Assembly: GCA_964397655.1 (NCBI GenBank)
Contig: CAYNKA010000009.1
Location: 62,001-126,000, forward strand
DNA from: CAYNKA01 sp964397655
GTDB lineage: Bacteria; Spirochaetota; Spirochaetia; DTKZ01
DNA length: 64,000 nucleotides
Direction of reading: 5' to 3'
Below are positions 16,657 to 24,895 of the stretch, piece by piece. The translations under genes were made by a program, and so were the position numbers. The notes under the pieces were generated by a model. The model was given only the letters and a program-made list of their open reading frames with translations. It searched no databases and had not been told where the DNA came from. The stretch's first letter is position 1. Each line of letters opens with the position of its first letter.

Positions 16657-18303
16657 TCATCTCCCGAGAAATCTCGCTGCGAAGAGCTTCGCAAGTTTCG
16701 CCGCGCCGACGAGCCGCTTCAGCGGAAAGGGGGCGAAGAGGAAGTCGAGGGCCCCCTTGAGCCCGGCATAGGTCTTTTCCCCGTGCGGGTACCACCACAT
16801 GTTCTTGGTCATCGAGGAGAGCCGTTCCCGCACGACGATCTTGGCCTGGGTCATGTCCTCGACGCCGAGTTCGCCGTGGCTTCTGCCGATCCCGGAACGT
16901 TTGAAGCCTCCCCAGGGGGTCTCCGCCATCCCGTGGGTCATGAGATGGTCGTTCACGGTGACGACGCCCGCTTCCAGCCGGAGCGCCGCCTCGGAGGCCG
17001 GGCCCGAGGTCCAGACCGAGGCCGTGAGCCCGAGCTCAGACTCGTTCGCGAGGCGGATCGCTTCATCGGCGTCCTTCACCGGGCGGACCGCGATGACGGG
17101 GCCGAAGGTCTCCTCCCTGAGGAGCCTCGTCCGCGCGAGATCCTCGTTTTCCGGATCGATCTCCAGAACGAGGGGAGAAAAACGGAGCGGACCGGCCTCG
17201 GCGTCTTCGCCGGACTCCGTGGGCGCCTCGGCGCCGCTTTTCTCTTCGTTCCGGTTCGGCGAACCGGCGGCGACGCGTGCCCCGGCCGCCAAGGCCTCTT
17301 GGACGTCGGCGAGGACCGAATCCCGCTGCTCCGAGGAGATGAACGATCCGATGTCGGCCTCCCCTGCGCCGTCCGAGGCGAGTCTCAGTCCCGCGGTCTC
17401 GGCCTTCAGGAAGTCCATGAACCTGCCGTACACGGCCCGTTCCACGAAGATCCGCTGAACGCCTCCGCAGGATTGCCCGCAGTTAGCGAATCCGGCCCAG
17501 GCCGCGCCCGCGGCGGCCCGCCGCAGGTTCGCGCCGGCAAGCACGATCATCGCGTCGTTTCCTCCGAGCTCGAGATTCACCGGAATGAGCCGCTTGCCCG
17601 CCTCCTCCATGAGCCGCCTTCCGACCTCTCCCGATCCGGTGAAGAAGAGCTTGCCGATCCCGGAGTCGAGAAAGGCCCTGCCTGCGGCGGATCCGGGGAG
17701 ATGAAGCAGGCGGAAGAGGCCGTCGGGAAACCCGGAGTCGCGCACCATCTCTGAGAGCAGCTCACCCACGGGTTGAACCTGGGTCGCGACCTTGAGGATG
17801 ACGCCGTTCCCCGCGAGCAGCGAGGTGAGGACCTCGTGGAAGGGGATGCTGAATGGATAGTTCCACGGAGTGATGATTCCCACCACGCCGTAGGGGACGC
17901 GGTACAGGGTCGAACGCTTGTTGAAGAAGAGTACGCTGCTCCCGCGGATTCGTTTCGGCTTCAGGAAGGATCCTGCCTTGCGTGCGTAGTAGCCGGCCGC
18001 CATCGCGCTCGGGAGGACCTCGGTGCTGAGCGCGTCCACGAGGGTTTTTCCCGTGCATGAGGAGATGGCCTTCGCGAGCCGGTCCGAGTTCAGGTAGACC
18101 CAGCGAGCGGCTTTTTTCGCGCATGCGGCTCTTTCCGCGTAGGGAAGGGCCGCCCACGAGGGCTGTACCTCCTTGGCTGCCTTCACGGCGGCTGCCGCGT
18201 CGCCGGCGTCGTGTTCGAGGATTTCGGCTAATACCGTCCCGTTCGCGGGAGCGCGGAGGAATTTTCCCGTCCCGCGGGGAGCGGCCGGCTTACTTGTCGG
18301 CAT
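16657..18303 (-). CDS. NAD(P)-dependent aldehyde dehydrogenase
   Basis: A 548-residue ALDH-superfamily enzyme oxidising an aldehyde to the acid. Visible landmarks are GIITPWNYPF (cofactor binding), FTGSGEVGRRL, LELGGND with the general-base Glu, and FANCGQSC in which the last Cys is the catalytic nucleophile; EETFGPV and ETPWGGFKRSG follow. It is about 60 residues longer than a typical 480-490-residue ALDH. The extra length comes from a Glu/Ser/Gly-rich insertion between GARVAAG and LRFSPLV, and from a tail with a hydrophobic FLFAPFPLKRLVG segment. It overlaps the upstream SDR gene by 14 bp, so the two are one unit. The aldehyde is unknown; long-chain substrates are possible given the tail. 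Confidence 0.92.
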   Translation of the reverse strand: MPTSKPAAPRGTGKFLRAPANGTVLAEILEHDAGDAAAAVKAAKEVQPSWAALPYAERAACAKKAARWVYLNSDRLAKAISSCTGKTLVDALSTEVLPSAMAAGYYARKAGSFLKPKRIRGSSVLFFNKRSTLYRVPYGVVGIITPWNYPFSIPFHEVLTSLLAGNGVILKVATQVQPVGELLSEMVRDSGFPDGLFRLLHLPGSAAGRAFLDSGIGKLFFTGSGEVGRRLMEEAGKRLIPVNLELGGNDAMIVLAGANLRRAAAGAAWAGFANCGQSCGGVQRIFVERAVYGRFMDFLKAETAGLRLASDGAGEADIGSFISSEQRDSVLADVQEALAAGARVAAGSPNRNEEKSGAEAPTESGEDAEAGPLRFSPLVLEIDPENEDLARTRLLREETFGPVIAVRPVKDADEAIRLANESELGLTASVWTSGPASEAALRLEAGVVTVNDHLMTHGMAETPWGGFKRSGIGRSHGELGVEDMTQAKIVVRERLSSMTKNMWWYPHGEKTYAGLKGALDFLFAPFPLKRLVGAAKLAKLFAARFLGR

Positions 18304-19147
18304 GCGTCCTCCCTTTCCACGTCGACATGCTCGTGTGGACGTTCAGGAATCTGATGAACCATCGAAACAGCCTCTCCGGCAGGATGCCTCTGAGAAGAGG
18401 TGCCGTCCTCACCGAACGGGGCCGGAATACGATCGATTTTCCCTTCTTCAGCGCCCCCTCGACGATGGCCTCGGCCACGACATCGTGGGTCGGGATCGGG
18501 GGAACTATGAGCCCTCCAAGGCCCCTGAGGCGGGCGCCTGCGAAGAGGCCGGATGCCACGTAGCTCGGATGAATGCTGGAGAATCGGACTCCCGTCTTTC
18601 CGAGGTTCAGGGCTTCGTGCCTGAGAGCCTCGGTCAGTCCCAGGACCGCCCATTTCGAGGCCGAATACGCGGCGAGGCCAGGTACGCCGAGGACGCCGGC
18701 CGCGGACGAGATGTTCACGATGTGACCGGAATTCCTTTCGTACATCGCAGGCAGGAAGGCGTGGATGGAATGGAACAGTGCGTTGACGTTCACGTCCATG
18801 GTCTTCGCCCACAGGTCCGCGGGCTTGTCCAGGAAATTCCCCGCGGCGAGATAGCCTGCGTTGTTGACGAGGATGTCCACGCCTCCCATCTCCCGGACCG
18901 CGGTCTCTGCGAGTTCCTTCACCCTGTCAGGATTCGTGACGTCGCAGACGTGGCCGAAGACCTTCTCGCCGCCCGCGGAGCCGGATCCCGAGGTTCCGCC
19001 GAGTTCGCCGACGGCCCGCTTCAAGGACTCCTCGTCCAGATCCCAAATCGTGACCGTGCAGCCTTCGGCCATGAGCCTCCTCGCCGTCTCGAATCCGATT
19101 CCCATCGCCGCCCCCGTGACGACGGCTCGTTTTCCGTGGATGTTCAT
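18290..19147 (-). CDS. SDR family NAD(P)-dependent oxidoreductase
   Basis: A complete 285-residue classical short-chain dehydrogenase. The Rossmann motif TGAAMGIG, the NNAG strand, the catalytic Ser in NISSAAG and the YSASK catalytic pair are all present. The C-terminus carries an extra hydrophobic/basic stretch (LFRWFIRFLNVH) that could associate with membrane. It ends inside the start of the aldehyde dehydrogenase gene (14-bp overlap), suggesting an alcohol-aldehyde-acid oxidation pair. A TetR gene is transcribed divergently from 19305 and may control the pair. Confidence 0.92.
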   Translation of the reverse strand: MNIHGKRAVVTGAAMGIGFETARRLMAEGCTVTIWDLDEESLKRAVGELGGTSGSGSAGGEKVFGHVCDVTNPDRVKELAETAVREMGGVDILVNNAGYLAAGNFLDKPADLWAKTMDVNVNALFHSIHAFLPAMYERNSGHIVNISSAAGVLGVPGLAAYSASKWAVLGLTEALRHEALNLGKTGVRFSSIHPSYVASGLFAGARLRGLGGLIVPPIPTHDVVAEAIVEGALKKGKSIVFRPRSVRTAPLLRGILPERLFRWFIRFLNVHTSMSTWKGRTHADK

Positions 19148-19252
19148 ACCGAATTATAGAACGTCCGAACCCGTTCCCGCAATCTCGGAAAAAGGGTTTC
19201 GAAATCCGCGGCCGATCGGAACGGTACGCGGTTCGATTCATCCCTCGGTCGC

Positions 19253-19298
19253 TTGACAGGAGCAGCTCTCTCATTTACGATAACTAATCGGTTAGTTA
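19253..19298 (+). promoter_or_regulatory. Promoter and probable TetR operator
   Basis: A perfect TTGACA -35 (19253-19258), 17-bp spacer and TACGAT -10 (19276-19281). Directly overlapping the -10 edge and start site is TAACTAA-tcgg-TTAGTTA (19281-19298), an inverted repeat with 7-bp arms, the usual form of a TetR-family operator. The arrangement predicts autorepression of the downstream TetR gene. Confidence 0.65.
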
Positions 19299-19304
19299 AA
19301 ATAG

Positions 19305-19958
19305 ATGGCGGATACGGAGATGAAACCTGAAAAAGAAACGGCCCGCAGGGAATCGAAAGAACGGATTCTGGCGGCAGCCGAGCTGGTCTTCGCCGAAAAG
19401 GGCTTCGACGGCGCGCGCGTGGACGAGATAGCCAAACGGGCCGGGGTCAACAAGGCGCTCATCTATTATTACTTCAAGAGCAAGGACGAAATCCTCGAGG
19501 TTCTGTTCAGGAAGCTCGTGGACGAACTCGTGAACCTCGTGGATTTCACCGAACTCGACGACTTCGTCGCATCACCGGAACAGCTGCAGGCCCACCTCTC
19601 CACCTACATCCTGTATCTGGAACAGCATCAGAGCCTTCTCAGAATATTTCTCATGGAAGCCCTCAAGGACCGGGCCAAGCAGGTCTTCACGCAGAAATTC
19701 TTCGATTACGTCCTCAAATTCGAGCAGGAGGCCGCGAGGAAGATGGGAGTGGAGATCGTGAACTCCCAAGAACTGCTCGTCCTCGAATTCTTCACCGCTC
19801 TCATGCCCATGACGGGCTACGTGGTTTTCCGAGACCTTTGGTGCAGGCAGTTCGGCGTTTCCCAGGAGGAACTGCGGAAGAATTTCCTCTCGGCCTTCTA
19901 CCATACGCACATTATCTATTCCTCGAAGTGCATCATGGGAGACCGCGCCGACGAATAA
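19305..19958 (+). CDS. TetR/AcrR family transcriptional regulator
   Basis: A 217-residue repressor. The N-terminal helix-turn-helix is ILAAAELVFAEKGFDGARV followed by IAKRAGVNKALIYYYFKSKDE, a textbook TetR DNA-binding domain; the rest is a ligand-binding helical domain, variable in this family. The ATG at 19305 would have only a 17-nt leader and no Shine-Dalgarno sequence; an in-frame ATG at 19320 has GGAG touching it, so the start is uncertain by five residues. It is divergent from the SDR-ALDH operon and 45 bp upstream of the MBL-hemerythrin gene; either could be a target. Confidence 0.92.
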   Translation: MADTEMKPEKETARRESKERILAAAELVFAEKGFDGARVDEIAKRAGVNKALIYYYFKSKDEILEVLFRKLVDELVNLVDFTELDDFVASPEQLQAHLSTYILYLEQHQSLLRIFLMEALKDRAKQVFTQKFFDYVLKFEQEAARKMGVEIVNSQELLVLEFFTALMPMTGYVVFRDLWCRQFGVSQEELRKNFLSAFYHTHIIYSSKCIMGDRADE

Positions 19959-20003
19959 AATACGTTGCGACGAGGAGATTTACGCATTACAATAAGTAGA
20001 GTT

Positions 20004-22598
20004 ATGGAAAAGATTAAGATTTCCGACGGGATCTATTTCGTGGAAATCCCCGAAGCCGATCTCAGGATCGTGTGCGGATGCCCGGCGGACACCGTGAAGC
20101 ATCTGAAGAAGAGGGGAATCATCGTCACCAAGGAGAAGGGCGGAGTTGCCTACGAGACCGGCCCGAACGCCATCCTCCTTTCGGATGTGACCATACAGAA
20201 CGGCTCCTTCGCGAATCTCGCCGAATTTCCCGTCCTGCACATGTTCTACAAACAGGGAATGATCGTTCCGGGACATCCGAACAATTCCGGCAAAAAACCG
20301 CTCCTGATCGGGATCAAGGACCAGATCATCGCTCAGAGCAGGTACATCTATCGTGGCAATTACGGGCTCGTGTCCGCCGACGAGATCGCCGCGGCAGGCG
20401 TCGAGCGAGAGCGGGCCGAGGAGATGATGCGCATGAAGATGCGCTTCGCCTACGGGTCCATCAGGAAGACCGACGACCTCCTCGATTTCCGGATCCTCGA
20501 GAACGCTCCGGTGAAGATTCGCGACGGGGCTACTGTCGAGCGCGTCGGCCTCAACCGTTATCGCTTCGCCTACAAGGGGGAGACCCTCGACGTGGATCTC
20601 AATCTCAAGAAGAACGAAGCCTATGTTTCCCCCTACAACCTCGGGTTCTATCAGATGAAGCCCGAATATTTTTCCGTCGTCCATATAGGCGAAGGAGACG
20701 GTTGGGACCCGAGCAGGCCCTGTATGGGGAGCATTCTGACCTTCCAGGGCAGGATCTATCTCATCGATGCGGGACCCGGTATCCTGGACAGCCTCATGGC
20801 GCTGGGCATAAGCATCAACGAGGTGGACGGCATCTTCCATACCCATTGTCACGACGACCACTTCGCCGGACTCACGTCGCTCATACGTTCCGACCATATG
20901 ATCAATTATTATGCGACGCCGCTCGTTCGAGCCTCCGTGGTGAAGAAACTCTGCGCCCTCATGTCCATAAGCGAGGAGAAATTCGCCCAGTATTTCAAGG
21001 TCCACGATCTCGCGTTCGACGAGTGGAACAGGATCAGCGGGCTCGACGTCATGCCCATCTATTCCGCCCACCCCGTCGAAACGAGCATCCTCTACTTCAG
21101 GACGGAATGGGCCGGCGGGTATCGCACCTACGCTCATCTCGCTGACATAGCGTCCCTCAAGGTACTCGAAGGGATGGTGGTCGACGATCCCAAGAAATTC
21201 GGCATAAGCCGTGAATTCTACGAACGCGTCAGGAAGAGCATGTTCGAGCCCGTGGACCTCAAGAAGATCGACGCGGGCGGCGGGGCCATCCACGGGGACG
21301 GGACGGATTTCGCGGAGGACAGGTCGAAGAAGATCATCCTGAGCCATTCGAACGTGGAATTCTCCCTCAAGGAAAAGGAGATCGGATCGACCGCGGCCTT
21401 CGGCCAGACCGACGTCCTCATCCCGAGCAGGCAGGACTATTCCATGAAGACGGCCCACAACCTGCTCAGGGAATATTTCCCCGAAGCGGACATCAGCCTC
21501 ATCCGCATGCTGCTCGACTGCCCGGTCGCCGACTACAACACCGGCTCGATCATCATCCGAAAGGGAACGCAGTGTCCGAACGTCTATCTGCTCCTCACGG
21601 GAGTGGCGGAGGCCGTCAACGCGGATCTCGGCATCTGCAACCAGCTCTCGTCAGGATCCCTCATCGGGGAGGTGTCCTTCATGGAGGACCGGCAGGCCGG
21701 ATTCACCTACCGTGCGTTGAGCCCTCTCCGGGCGCTGGAGATCCCTACGGATCTCTTCGGATCCTTCATCCGGGAGGTGAAGCTCTTCGAGGATCTCAAG
21801 AGGCTCTATCTGAATCGGAGCTTCCTGCTTCAGACCGACCTCTTCGGAGAAATGCTGTCCTTCCCCGTCCAGAACGAGATAGCTCGGCTCATGAGGAAGG
21901 AATCCCTTCCCAAGGGGAGTCTGATCGAGAAAACCGGCTCACTGGATCTGTACGTCATAGAGAAGGGAGCGGTCCGGCTCAAGACGGACGAGACGGTCAT
22001 AGAGACGCTCGGCCCGCACGACATCTTCGGGGAGGAATCCGTCCTTCTCGGGACCGCTTCGGTCTTTCTCTCCGAAACCGTCGAAGACACGGATTATTTC
22101 GTAGTTCCGGGAGAAATCCTCAAGAAGATTCCCATAGTCCAGATCAAGCTCCTCGAAACCTTCAAGAAGCGCATGAGCGGCTTCGCCGCCGAGTTCTCCT
22201 TCGTGTGGAAAAAACGCTACGAAGTCGGCATCCCCTCCATCGACGAACAGCACCGGAAGCTCTTCCGACTCATCGAACGTGTGACGACTCCCCTCCGGGG
22301 AAACGACGAGACTGCCGACCTCGAGGGGCGTCTCGGCGAGCTGATCGTGTTCGCCCGTGAGCATTTCGCCGCTGAGGAGGAGAAGATGGCCTCGTCCGAT
22401 TACGCGGAATACGCCCGGCAGAAGTCCGAACACGGCAAGATCCTTCGGGAACTCGACGAGTATTACAACCGGCTGTGTTCGAACCGCGAGGACACCGAGG
22501 TCGATTTTCTGGAATACCTCAAGGGCTGGATCGTCACGCACACGCTCGCGGAGGACCGGAAGTACGGTCCGTTCTTCCGGGAAAAGGGTGTGTGCTGA
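20004..22598 (+). CDS. Metallo-beta-lactamase / double cNMP-binding / hemerythrin fusion protein
   Basis: An 864-residue cytosolic multidomain protein. After a roughly 220-residue unassigned N-terminal region comes a metallo-beta-lactamase fold with H281-x-H283-x-D285-H286. Two tandem cyclic-nucleotide-binding (CAP_ED) folds follow at about 500-600 (SIIIRKGTQCPNVYLLLTG) and 620-730 (GSLIEKTGSLDLYVIEKG). Residues 735-864 are a bacteriohemerythrin domain. Its iron ligands are H750, H787, E791, H810, H846 and D851, but the position of the remaining histidine is Q806. A role sensing oxygen, nitric oxide or redox state through a cyclic-nucleotide or hydrolase output is plausible. The ATG at 20004 is chosen; a TTG at 19965 would add 13 residues. 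The stop is 1 bp from the convergent neighbour. Confidence 0.85.
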   Translation: MEKIKISDGIYFVEIPEADLRIVCGCPADTVKHLKKRGIIVTKEKGGVAYETGPNAILLSDVTIQNGSFANLAEFPVLHMFYKQGMIVPGHPNNSGKKPLLIGIKDQIIAQSRYIYRGNYGLVSADEIAAAGVERERAEEMMRMKMRFAYGSIRKTDDLLDFRILENAPVKIRDGATVERVGLNRYRFAYKGETLDVDLNLKKNEAYVSPYNLGFYQMKPEYFSVVHIGEGDGWDPSRPCMGSILTFQGRIYLIDAGPGILDSLMALGISINEVDGIFHTHCHDDHFAGLTSLIRSDHMINYYATPLVRASVVKKLCALMSISEEKFAQYFKVHDLAFDEWNRISGLDVMPIYSAHPVETSILYFRTEWAGGYRTYAHLADIASLKVLEGMVVDDPKKFGISREFYERVRKSMFEPVDLKKIDAGGGAIHGDGTDFAEDRSKKIILSHSNVEFSLKEKEIGSTAAFGQTDVLIPSRQDYSMKTAHNLLREYFPEADISLIRMLLDCPVADYNTGSIIIRKGTQCPNVYLLLTGVAEAVNADLGICNQLSSGSLIGEVSFMEDRQAGFTYRALSPLRALEIPTDLFGSFIREVKLFEDLKRLYLNRSFLLQTDLFGEMLSFPVQNEIARLMRKESLPKGSLIEKTGSLDLYVIEKGAVRLKTDETVIETLGPHDIFGEESVLLGTASVFLSETVEDTDYFVVPGEILKKIPIVQIKLLETFKKRMSGFAAEFSFVWKKRYEVGIPSIDEQHRKLFRLIERVTTPLRGNDETADLEGRLGELIVFAREHFAAEEEKMASSDYAEYARQKSEHGKILRELDEYYNRLCSNREDTEVDFLEYLKGWIVTHTLAEDRKYGPFFREKGVC

Positions 22599-22599
22599 G

Positions 22600-23478
22600 T
22601 CAGGATCGCAGAGAGAAGCCCAGGCCGGCGAGCCTCACGGAATAGCGACGGCCCGCGAGTTCCTCGGCGTCGTAGAGGCCCATGAAACACGCGAAGAGCG
22701 AAAGCACCCTCGCTCCTGACCTCAAGGCGAAGCCCGCCTCGGTACGGTAATTGTACGCGGCCTCGCCCGTGCGGAGCAGAAGGAGTTCGGGGGATAAATC
22801 GAGATACAAGCCCGTCGACGAGGAGATCCTGGTCTCGGCACGAATGCCGAGGCGCAGGAGCCATCGCGTCCTCGGTTCGGGGATGTCGTATGCCTTCCAG
22901 TAATTGAACAGGTCGACGTAGCCTCCCCGGAGGTAGGATTCGACCCTGACAGCGTCGAAGTCGAGGGGAGGCAGGACAAGGCCGGCGAGGATCCGCTCGA
23001 AGGCCGGGTTCTCGAAATCCTGAGACGCGCTGAGTTCGGGGCGGAGCGGGTGAGCGCTCGCCCGGGAATATTCCGCGAATACGTGGAAGCCGCCGAGTGC
23101 GATGCCCGCGGTCAGTCCGTACTGGAATTGGATGAAGTTCATCCACCATTTGGCCGCCGAGGCCGCGACGTCGCCCGGCAGGAGGGGCCCGACGAGGAGA
23201 TGCGTGCAGTAGAACACCTTCCCCGCGACGATTCCTCCGAGGTTGAAGAGTCCGACGGCCCCGGTCGCGCCGATCTGGAAGGAATCGGTGTCGCTTTTCT
23301 CGAAAGCGTAGTTTTCGTACCGGAGCATCATGAAGGAGGAGGGAAGGATCGCGGGAGACGAGCCGTCTATTCCGGCGAGCGGATCCACCGCTTCAATGGG
23401 TTCCGGAACGTCGCGGGCCGAAAGCCCGGCCGGGGAGGAAAGGACGACGAGGCAGAGAAGGAGAACTCTTCCGCTCAT
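22600..23478 (-). CDS. Secreted protein of unknown function, possible outer-membrane beta-barrel
   Basis: A 292-residue protein with a signal peptide (MSGRVLLLCLVVLSSPAGLSA, cleavage after Ala likely). The mature part alternates hydrophobic and polar residues, with aromatic-ended strands such as LRYENYAFEKSD, WWMNFIQFQYG and YNYRTEAGFALR, and ends in the aromatic-containing GLGFSLRS, suggestive of an outer-membrane beta-barrel. I recognise no named family. Its stop lies 1 bp from that of the MBL-hemerythrin gene on the other strand. A beta-barrel predictor would be decisive. Confidence 0.6.
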   Translation of the reverse strand: MSGRVLLLCLVVLSSPAGLSARDVPEPIEAVDPLAGIDGSSPAILPSSFMMLRYENYAFEKSDTDSFQIGATGAVGLFNLGGIVAGKVFYCTHLLVGPLLPGDVAASAAKWWMNFIQFQYGLTAGIALGGFHVFAEYSRASAHPLRPELSASQDFENPAFERILAGLVLPPLDFDAVRVESYLRGGYVDLFNYWKAYDIPEPRTRWLLRLGIRAETRISSSTGLYLDLSPELLLLRTGEAAYNYRTEAGFALRSGARVLSLFACFMGLYDAEELAGRRYSVRLAGLGFSLRS

Positions 23479-23504
23479 AGGAATCCAGTTTAGGACGAAA
23501 CGCC

Positions 23505-23990
23505 CTATTTCCGCAAACCGATGTTTTCCAAACGCAGCGCGACTTTGCGCAGCAGCCCCATGTGGGACGCGATGAAAAGCGTTCCGTACATCGTTATGAC
23601 CGATCCGAGGATCAGATGAAGCGTTATGTCGAGGCCGCTTCCGTACCTGCCCGAGAGTGCGGGCAGGATCGTGCTGAACGGGATGAGCAGCATGCCGACA
23701 AGGATCACGGCTCCGGACCAGATCCAGTTGCGCAAGGGGGCCTCGGAGTCCTCCTCCTCGACCTTAAGCACCTTCCTCATGCCGTCCGCGTACAACGCGG
23801 CCATGATGTCGTCGGTGAGGTCGCGGTCCGGTTTCCTCCGGCCTTCCTCCGCGAGAAAGGCGAAGGCCGCGGCGAGCCGCCGAGCCTCTTCCGCACAGCG
23901 GGGGCAGGATGCGAGATGCGCGGCGAGCTCTCCCGACGGTTCGTAGCCGTCGAGTCCGAGAAAACGGTCCATGCATTCTTCACACTTCAT
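23505..23990 (-). CDS. Anti-sigma factor with zinc-finger (ZAS) domain
   Basis: A 161-residue membrane protein. The cytoplasmic N-terminus (MKCEECMDRF, then HLASCPRCAEE) carries the H-x3-C-x2-C motif of zinc-binding anti-sigma domains. Two hydrophobic segments follow (WIWSGAVILVGMLLI and LILGSVITMYGTLF), so both ends should face the cytoplasm. The start overlaps the ECF sigma gene by 11 bp, the usual arrangement of a sigma factor and its own inhibitor. The ATG at 23990 is chosen; further upstream codons are shadow sequence of the sigma gene. Confidence 0.85.
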   Translation of the reverse strand: MKCEECMDRFLGLDGYEPSGELAAHLASCPRCAEEARRLAAAFAFLAEEGRRKPDRDLTDDIMAALYADGMRKVLKVEEEDSEAPLRNWIWSGAVILVGMLLIPFSTILPALSGRYGSGLDITLHLILGSVITMYGTLFIASHMGLLRKVALRLENIGLRK

Positions 23991-24546
23991 GATATCCCTC
24001 CGCCGCGGTGCCCGAAAGAGCCTCCCGCAGTATTTTCTTCGCCCGAAAGACATGGGACTTGACCGTGCCTTCGGGTATCCCCGTGACGCCGGTTATCTCC
24101 TCGTAGGTCATCCCCATGGAGAAGTACAGATCCAGGCATATCCGGTATCGCTCGGGAAGCTCCATTACCGCAGCGGCGACCGCCGCCTTTGCCGCCCTCG
24201 CCAGCTCAAGGTCCTCCGGGCTCTTCCCGGGATCCCTGGGCTCGTAGTCCTCCGGGAGGCTTTCCGGCGGCTGTCTCTTCCGCGTGGAGCTTATCCCGTG
24301 ATAATACGCCACCTTGAGGAGCCAGGTGGAGAATTTCGCCTCGCCGCGGTAGCCTGCGAGCCGTTCGTATGCCCGCACGAAGACCTCCTGGACGAAGTCG
24401 CAGGCGTCGTCGCGATTGTGAAAGAACTTGAGGCCCAGGGAAAAGACCCTGTCCTGATTCCGCCGGACGAGCTCCGCGAATGCCTCCCGTTTCCCCTCGA
24501 GGACATGGGCGACGATCTCCTCGTCGGTCCTCTCCGTACCGTTCAT
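23980..24546 (-). CDS. RNA polymerase ECF-type sigma factor
   Basis: A 188-residue sigma factor with only regions 2 and 4. Region 2 contains DACDFVQEVFVRAYE and the YRGEAKFSTWL stretch that contacts the -10 element. Region 4 contains LPERYRICLDLYFSMGMTYEEI and the TGIPEGTVKSHVFRAK helix-turn-helix that reads the -35. It would be held by the anti-sigma factor encoded by the overlapping downstream gene. It overlaps the stop of the upstream membrane-protein gene by 4 bp (24543-24546). Confidence 0.93.
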   Translation of the reverse strand: MNGTERTDEEIVAHVLEGKREAFAELVRRNQDRVFSLGLKFFHNRDDACDFVQEVFVRAYERLAGYRGEAKFSTWLLKVAYYHGISSTRKRQPPESLPEDYEPRDPGKSPEDLELARAAKAAVAAAVMELPERYRICLDLYFSMGMTYEEITGVTGIPEGTVKSHVFRAKKILREALSGTAAEGYHEV

Positions 24547-24884
24547 CGCCGGTTCGGCAGTTTCTTGCGGATGAAGAAAAAAGCGGATAGGCTCATCCCG
24601 ATGGAAAGCGGGATGAGTCCGCCCAGGAGTCCGTAGCTCCAGCCTTCCTTGATGAGGAAGAACACCGTGATGACGAAGCCCACGCCGAGGTTGAGAAGTC
24701 CTCCGAGCAGGCTGAAGGAATCGAGATCGAAGACGGTCTCCGGCTTGATTCCCTGCCTGATGAGAAGGGATTTCCTCCGATGATTCCACAACAGGTAGAA
24801 AAAGACCACAATGCTGCCCATGACGATCCCGACGATGGGGATGAGGGCGATGAGGACCTGTGCAGCCTCCGATGCCGTACCCAT
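24543..24884 (-). CDS. Small membrane protein, DUF6249-like
   Basis: A 113-residue protein with three hydrophobic segments (LIALIPIVGIVMGSIVVFFYLLW, LLNLGVGFVITVFFLI, LIPLSIGMSLSAFFF) and a cytoplasmic NHRRKSLLIRQGIKPE loop between the first two. This topology and the loop resemble DUF6249 proteins often found beside ECF sigma factor genes; the family call is from memory. The ATG at 24884 has AGGA at 6 nt; an ATG at 24890 abuts the ribosome-binding site and is less likely. It leads the sigma/anti-sigma operon and may help sense an envelope signal. Confidence 0.7.
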   Translation of the reverse strand: MGTASEAAQVLIALIPIVGIVMGSIVVFFYLLWNHRRKSLLIRQGIKPETVFDLDSFSLLGGLLNLGVGFVITVFFLIKEGWSYGLLGGLIPLSIGMSLSAFFFIRKKLPNRR

Positions 24885-24895
24885 GTTCATTCCTC

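Noticed and set aside
19965..20003. TTG start extending the MBL-hemerythrin protein by 13 residues
   Set aside because: The ATG at 20004 opens directly with the plausible MEKIKISDG start and the additional residues are basic and unlike the domain; not excluded experimentally.
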